NCBI GenBank assembly: GCA_937859825.1
Contig: CALMAP010000295.1
Coordinates: forward strand, 13,760-22,264
From: an uncultured Terriglobus sp.
Lineage (GTDB): Bacteria > Acidobacteriota > Terriglobia > Terriglobales > Acidobacteriaceae
Length of the DNA: 8,505 bases
Direction: 5' to 3'
Shown: in pieces, positions 6,061 through 8,505 of the stretch
How the letters are laid out: every line of letters starts with the position of its first letter
How positions within the stretch are numbered: the stretch's first letter is position 1
Position numbers and translations under genes: made by a program
Notes under the pieces: model-generated
The model's database searches: none
Seen by the model: the letters and a program-made list of their open reading frames with translations, nothing else
Told to the model about the DNA's origin: nothing

Positions 6061-7275
6061 ATGGGCGAGCAAATGACCACAGGCATGGCCGAAGAGCAGA
6101 TCGCACGAGAGCAGAACCTGACCACCGCACGCCTGGTGACTGCGATTGCGCGGCAGAAGGGCCGAATTGTGCTGACTGGCCTGATCTTCGCCGTGCTGGC
6201 GTTCGGTGTGTCGCGTTCGATCAAGCCGTATTTCACCGCAAGCACTGAGGTGATTCCGCCGCAGTTGAAGACCACGTCGGCGGCATCGCTGCTGGGACAG
6301 CTTGCGGGCGGCGACACGGGTGGCGGTTTAGCCAGCATCGGTTCCGCGCTGCAGGCTAAGTCGCAGACCGACACCTTCACAGTTTTGCTCATGGCTTGGC
6401 CGGTGCAGGACGAGATGGTGAAGCGCTTCGACCTGAGAAAGGTCTACCACGCCAGATCTGCTTCTGCCGCGCGTGCCATGCTGGGCGGCGCCACGAAGCT
6501 GCTGCCGGACCGCGGGTTTATATACATTCAGGTCACCGATACCGATCCGAAGCGTGCGGCGATGCTGGCGAACGGCTATGTCGACGCGGTGCGCACCTTT
6601 ATGAAAGGCCTCGCCCTTTCTGATGCATCACAGCGCCGCGTCTTCTATGAAGAGCAGCTCGCACAGGTAAAAGAGGGCCTCTCCCAGGCCGAATCGAACT
6701 TCAAGCAGATGCAGCAGAGCAGTCGCATGCTCAGCCTTGACTCGCAGGCGCGCACCGCTCTACAAAGCGCGGCGGAGCTTCGGTCGAACATCACCGCTCG
6801 CGAGGTGGAACTGCAGCGTCTGCGTTCGTACCTGACGGAATCAAACTCCCAGGTTCAAATTGCCGAGTCGGAACTTTCAGCCCTGCGCGGCAAACTGGCA
6901 CAGGCGGAAGCCAGCGGACAAGGTGGCTTCAGCGGCGGTGGTGGCCTCAGCAATGTGCCCGCCTCTGAGCTGAACTTCATCCGCGCGAACCGCGAGTTGA
7001 AGTACCAGGAAGCGCTCTATGACCTGATGGTGAAGCAGTACGAAGGCTCCCGCATCGATGAGGCCCGAGACGCTCCCGCCGTCCAGGTGATCGAACCTGC
7101 CCTCGTGCCGGAGGGCAAAGCCGGCCCACACCGTTCCATGTGGGCAAGCGGTGGCTTCGCTCTGGGGCTTGCACTCGGGCTGGTGTGGACAGTTTTTCGT
7201 TTCTGGCGCTCATTGCTCACGCCCGAAGGCAGCACGCAGTGGCTGGAACTGCGCCGCGCGTTGTTCCACTTTTAG
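6061..7275 (+). CDS. Wzz-class chain-length determinant / polysaccharide co-polymerase without kinase domain
   Basis: 404 residues. The start lies 4 nt after the stop of the export gene, so the two are almost certainly co-transcribed. The ribosome site is weak, suggesting translational coupling; Met5 (6073) and Met9 (6085) are alternative starts. Architecture: a short cytoplasmic N-terminus, a first membrane helix at about 35-50, a periplasmic Wzz-like region (FTASTEVIPP at 58-67; a GFIYIQVTDTDPKRAAMLANGY-type stretch at 152-173), a coiled-coil-rich region at about 190-285, a Gly-rich break at 286-296, then SELNFIRANRELKYQEALYDLMVKQ-type helix at 302-326, a Pro-containing segment (EPALVPEGKAGPHR, 345-358) and a second membrane helix at about 362-380. 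The last 24 residues are short and carry no Walker motifs, so the BY-kinase domain of Wzc/EpsB-type proteins is absent. The family sets polymer length with Wzy in the inner membrane. The gene ends by overlapping the stop codon of the opposing glycosyltransferase. Confidence 0.92.
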   Translation: MGEQMTTGMAEEQIAREQNLTTARLVTAIARQKGRIVLTGLIFAVLAFGVSRSIKPYFTASTEVIPPQLKTTSAASLLGQLAGGDTGGGLASIGSALQAKSQTDTFTVLLMAWPVQDEMVKRFDLRKVYHARSASAARAMLGGATKLLPDRGFIYIQVTDTDPKRAAMLANGYVDAVRTFMKGLALSDASQRRVFYEEQLAQVKEGLSQAESNFKQMQQSSRMLSLDSQARTALQSAAELRSNITAREVELQRLRSYLTESNSQVQIAESELSALRGKLAQAEASGQGGFSGGGGLSNVPASELNFIRANRELKYQEALYDLMVKQYEGSRIDEARDAPAVQVIEPALVPEGKAGPHRSMWASGGFALGLALGLVWTVFRFWRSLLTPEGSTQWLELRRALFHF

Positions 7276-8390
7276 CCTCGGCTGGACCGGCCAAGCAGCA
7301 GCAAAAACAGATCATGCCAGTTCTTTACGTAGGGCTGCGCAATTGGTGCCGCTGTCGCCGAACCTACGATCGGGCTGCCTTTGCAAAGGTGCCACATCGC
7401 CTCGAACCAGTCCGCCGGTCGCGGTGCATTTAGAAAAGTCACGGCACCGTAGTCTCCCACCGTTTCGGGCGCATAAGGAAGGTCGGCAGCGAGGATTGGT
7501 TTTCCGGTTGCCTTGAACTCGGTGAGCGGCATGCCCCAGGTCTCAAGGCGAGATGGAAAGACCATGGCGTCAACCTCTGTGTACTGTGCCATGACTGCGT
7601 CACGCGATAGCGCACCCAGCCACTCGACTCCGCGCATCGATCCGTATGTTTCCCGCAGTTGCCGCGCATAGCGGTTCTCGGTGCCATCCATCGTCAGGCG
7701 CAGTACAAATTCAGGCGCCTGGTCACCTTCGAGTAGAAGGCGTGTGGCTTCCAGCAGGACCTCGACATTTTTGAAAGAACGCGGAAACGCAGGATAGAAG
7801 AAGCGGAAAGGTTCGCCAGCCCCGCGTTCCTGCTGCTGCGTGCCTGGCCGATACTCTACGGACGGATGCGCAACAATGATCTGTTTCGGTTTGTAACGCT
7901 GTTGGAATGCCTGTCGTATCCAGTCCTGCTGGACTACGACGTAGTCATTCTTTTGCATACCGATGCCGTAGAGATAGCGGTAGAGCAGGGCAAACATGGT
8001 GAACTTGTAGCTCAGCAGCGCCTCTCGCAGGCCCATGCGATAAAAGGGCGCGGGATTGTGGCAGTAAACGGCTTGCACCTCTGCGGTCACTCGCGGGGTA
8101 ATGTCGTGCATTGCAAGCCATAGACGCGGCTGTATCTGCTCACTTATCGACTTACACTGGAAATACTCAAAAGATAACCGCCGCACCCAGGAACTCTTAA
8201 CATCCGGGTACTCGTGATAGACGACACTCTTCGTGTGGAAGAGTTCCTGCCGGTGCACCAGCGCATGGACTTCGTACTCAGGAAAGCCGCCGGCTAACGC
8301 GTCAAGCGCGTCCTGCATGATGGCAAGCGGTCCAGCCTCGACAAAGTTCACACCTGAGAGAACAATCCGCGGCTTCAGACCTTCTGCCAT
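7272..8390 (-). CDS. GT4-family glycosyltransferase (GT-B fold)
   Basis: 372 residues, a normal length for the family. The C-terminal half carries the nucleotide-sugar-binding domain: FYPAFPRSFKNVEVLLEA at 198-215, with the Lys207 region typical of phosphate contact; MDGTE at 234-238; VEWLGALSRDAVMAQY at 255-270; and the retaining GT4 EX7E motif as E283 and E291 in FPSRLETWGMPLTEF, followed by GKPILAADLPYAPE. The N-terminal acceptor domain starts RIVLSGVNFVEAGPLAIMQDAL, with the usual Gly-rich loop. By family it transfers a sugar from a nucleotide donor, most likely to the lipid-linked EPS repeat unit at the cytoplasmic face. Donor and acceptor cannot be read from sequence. A site AGAGGGG lies 3 nt before the ATG. 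The start overlaps the end of the upstream acetyltransferase gene by 16 nt, indicating an operon, and its TAA overlaps the TAG of the convergent Wzz-class gene by 2 bp, with the two reading frames sharing 4 nt. Confidence 0.93.
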   Translation of the reverse strand: MAEGLKPRIVLSGVNFVEAGPLAIMQDALDALAGGFPEYEVHALVHRQELFHTKSVVYHEYPDVKSSWVRRLSFEYFQCKSISEQIQPRLWLAMHDITPRVTAEVQAVYCHNPAPFYRMGLREALLSYKFTMFALLYRYLYGIGMQKNDYVVVQQDWIRQAFQQRYKPKQIIVAHPSVEYRPGTQQQERGAGEPFRFFYPAFPRSFKNVEVLLEATRLLLEGDQAPEFVLRLTMDGTENRYARQLRETYGSMRGVEWLGALSRDAVMAQYTEVDAMVFPSRLETWGMPLTEFKATGKPILAADLPYAPETVGDYGAVTFLNAPRPADWFEAMWHLCKGSPIVGSATAAPIAQPYVKNWHDLFLLLLGRSSRG

Positions 8391-8505
8391 TGTCCCCTCT
8401 CAGGGTCATACCGTTTGATGACACGGGCCGGGTTGCCAGCCGCGATGCAGTATGGCGGCACGTCCCGGTTTACAAGGGCGAGCGCGCCGATCACCGCTCC
8501 CCGGC
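8375..8505 (-). CDS. Hexapeptide-repeat (left-handed beta-helix) acetyltransferase, C-terminal fragment
   Basis: Only the last 42 codons and the TGA (8375-8377) are inside the window; the right edge removes the rest. The fragment reads GAVIGALALVNRDVPPYC and then IAAGNPARVIKRYDP. This is the characteristic end of LacA/WcaF/VatD-type O-acetyltransferases (the usual form is GAGSVVTKDIPPY..AGNPAKVIK), which use acetyl-CoA and act in the cytoplasm. The frame overlaps the start of the glycosyltransferase by 16 nt, so the two genes form one minus-strand operon and are probably translationally coupled. An EPS or sugar-nucleotide acetylation role is inferred from family and neighbours. A serine acetyltransferase or an N-acyltransferase of the same fold is possible, because the discriminating N-terminal part is not visible. 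Confidence 0.85.
   Translation of the reverse strand, partial: RGAVIGALALVNRDVPPYCIAAGNPARVIKRYDPERGQWQKV
8394..8400 (-). promoter_or_regulatory. Shine-Dalgarno site of the glycosyltransferase
   Basis: AGAGGGG on the minus strand lies 3 nt before the ATG at 8390 and inside the coding sequence of the upstream acetyltransferase. It supports this start and fits translational re-initiation after the acetyltransferase stop 14 nt downstream of the ATG. Confidence 0.5.

Noticed and set aside
5811..6392. 193-codon open frame on the minus strand across the export/Wzz junction
   Set aside because: It is antisense to two well-supported genes, with no recognisable domain or ribosome site.

Overview
The window is part of an exopolysaccharide (EPS) assembly locus of the Wzx/Wzy type from a GC-rich Gram-negative bacterium. 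The outer-membrane export protein (Wza class) and the inner-membrane chain-length protein (Wzz class) imply a double membrane. The very long, multi-SLBB export protein and the mixed gene orientation remind me of Acidobacteriota (Terriglobus/Granulicella-like). That is a soft impression, because no rRNA or taxonomic marker gene is present.

Layout: (1) 1-1480, minus strand: a c-di-GMP signalling protein (REC-PAS-GGDEF-EAL) cut by the left edge inside its EAL domain. (2) 1481-1668: a divergent intergenic region with a hairpin and a motif repeated later in the window. (3) 1669-2232, plus: a short PglC-type phosphoglycosyl transferase that starts repeat-unit synthesis on undecaprenyl phosphate. 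(4) 1966-3390, minus: an integral-membrane acyltransferase-3 protein whose last 88 codons run antisense through the end of the phosphoglycosyl transferase gene. (5) 3391-3635: a second divergent intergenic region with inverted and direct repeats and the second copy of the motif. (6) 3636-6056, plus: a Wza-class export protein with a signal peptide and several SLBB domains. (7) 6061-7275, plus, 4 nt further on: a Wzz-class co-polymerase without a kinase domain. (8) 7272-8390, minus: a GT4-family glycosyltransferase whose stop codon overlaps that of the Wzz-class gene. (9) 8375-8505, minus: the last 42 codons of a left-handed beta-helix (hexapeptide) acetyltransferase, overlapping the start of the glycosyltransferase by 16 nt.

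Proposed teamwork: the phosphoglycosyl transferase loads the first sugar phosphate, the glycosyltransferase extends the unit, the acyltransferase and the hexapeptide acetyltransferase decorate it, the Wzz-class protein sets chain length, and the Wza-class protein exports the polymer. The neighbouring c-di-GMP protein is a natural candidate for controlling output. No flippase (Wzx), polymerase (Wzy) or tyrosine kinase (Wzc C-terminal domain) lies in the window.

I see no tRNA, rRNA, CRISPR array, transposase or prophage gene. The protein content is a recognisable EPS locus rather than a new system. The unusual points are the long antisense gene overlap, a motif shared by the two divergent control regions, and possible RNA structures in both leaders.
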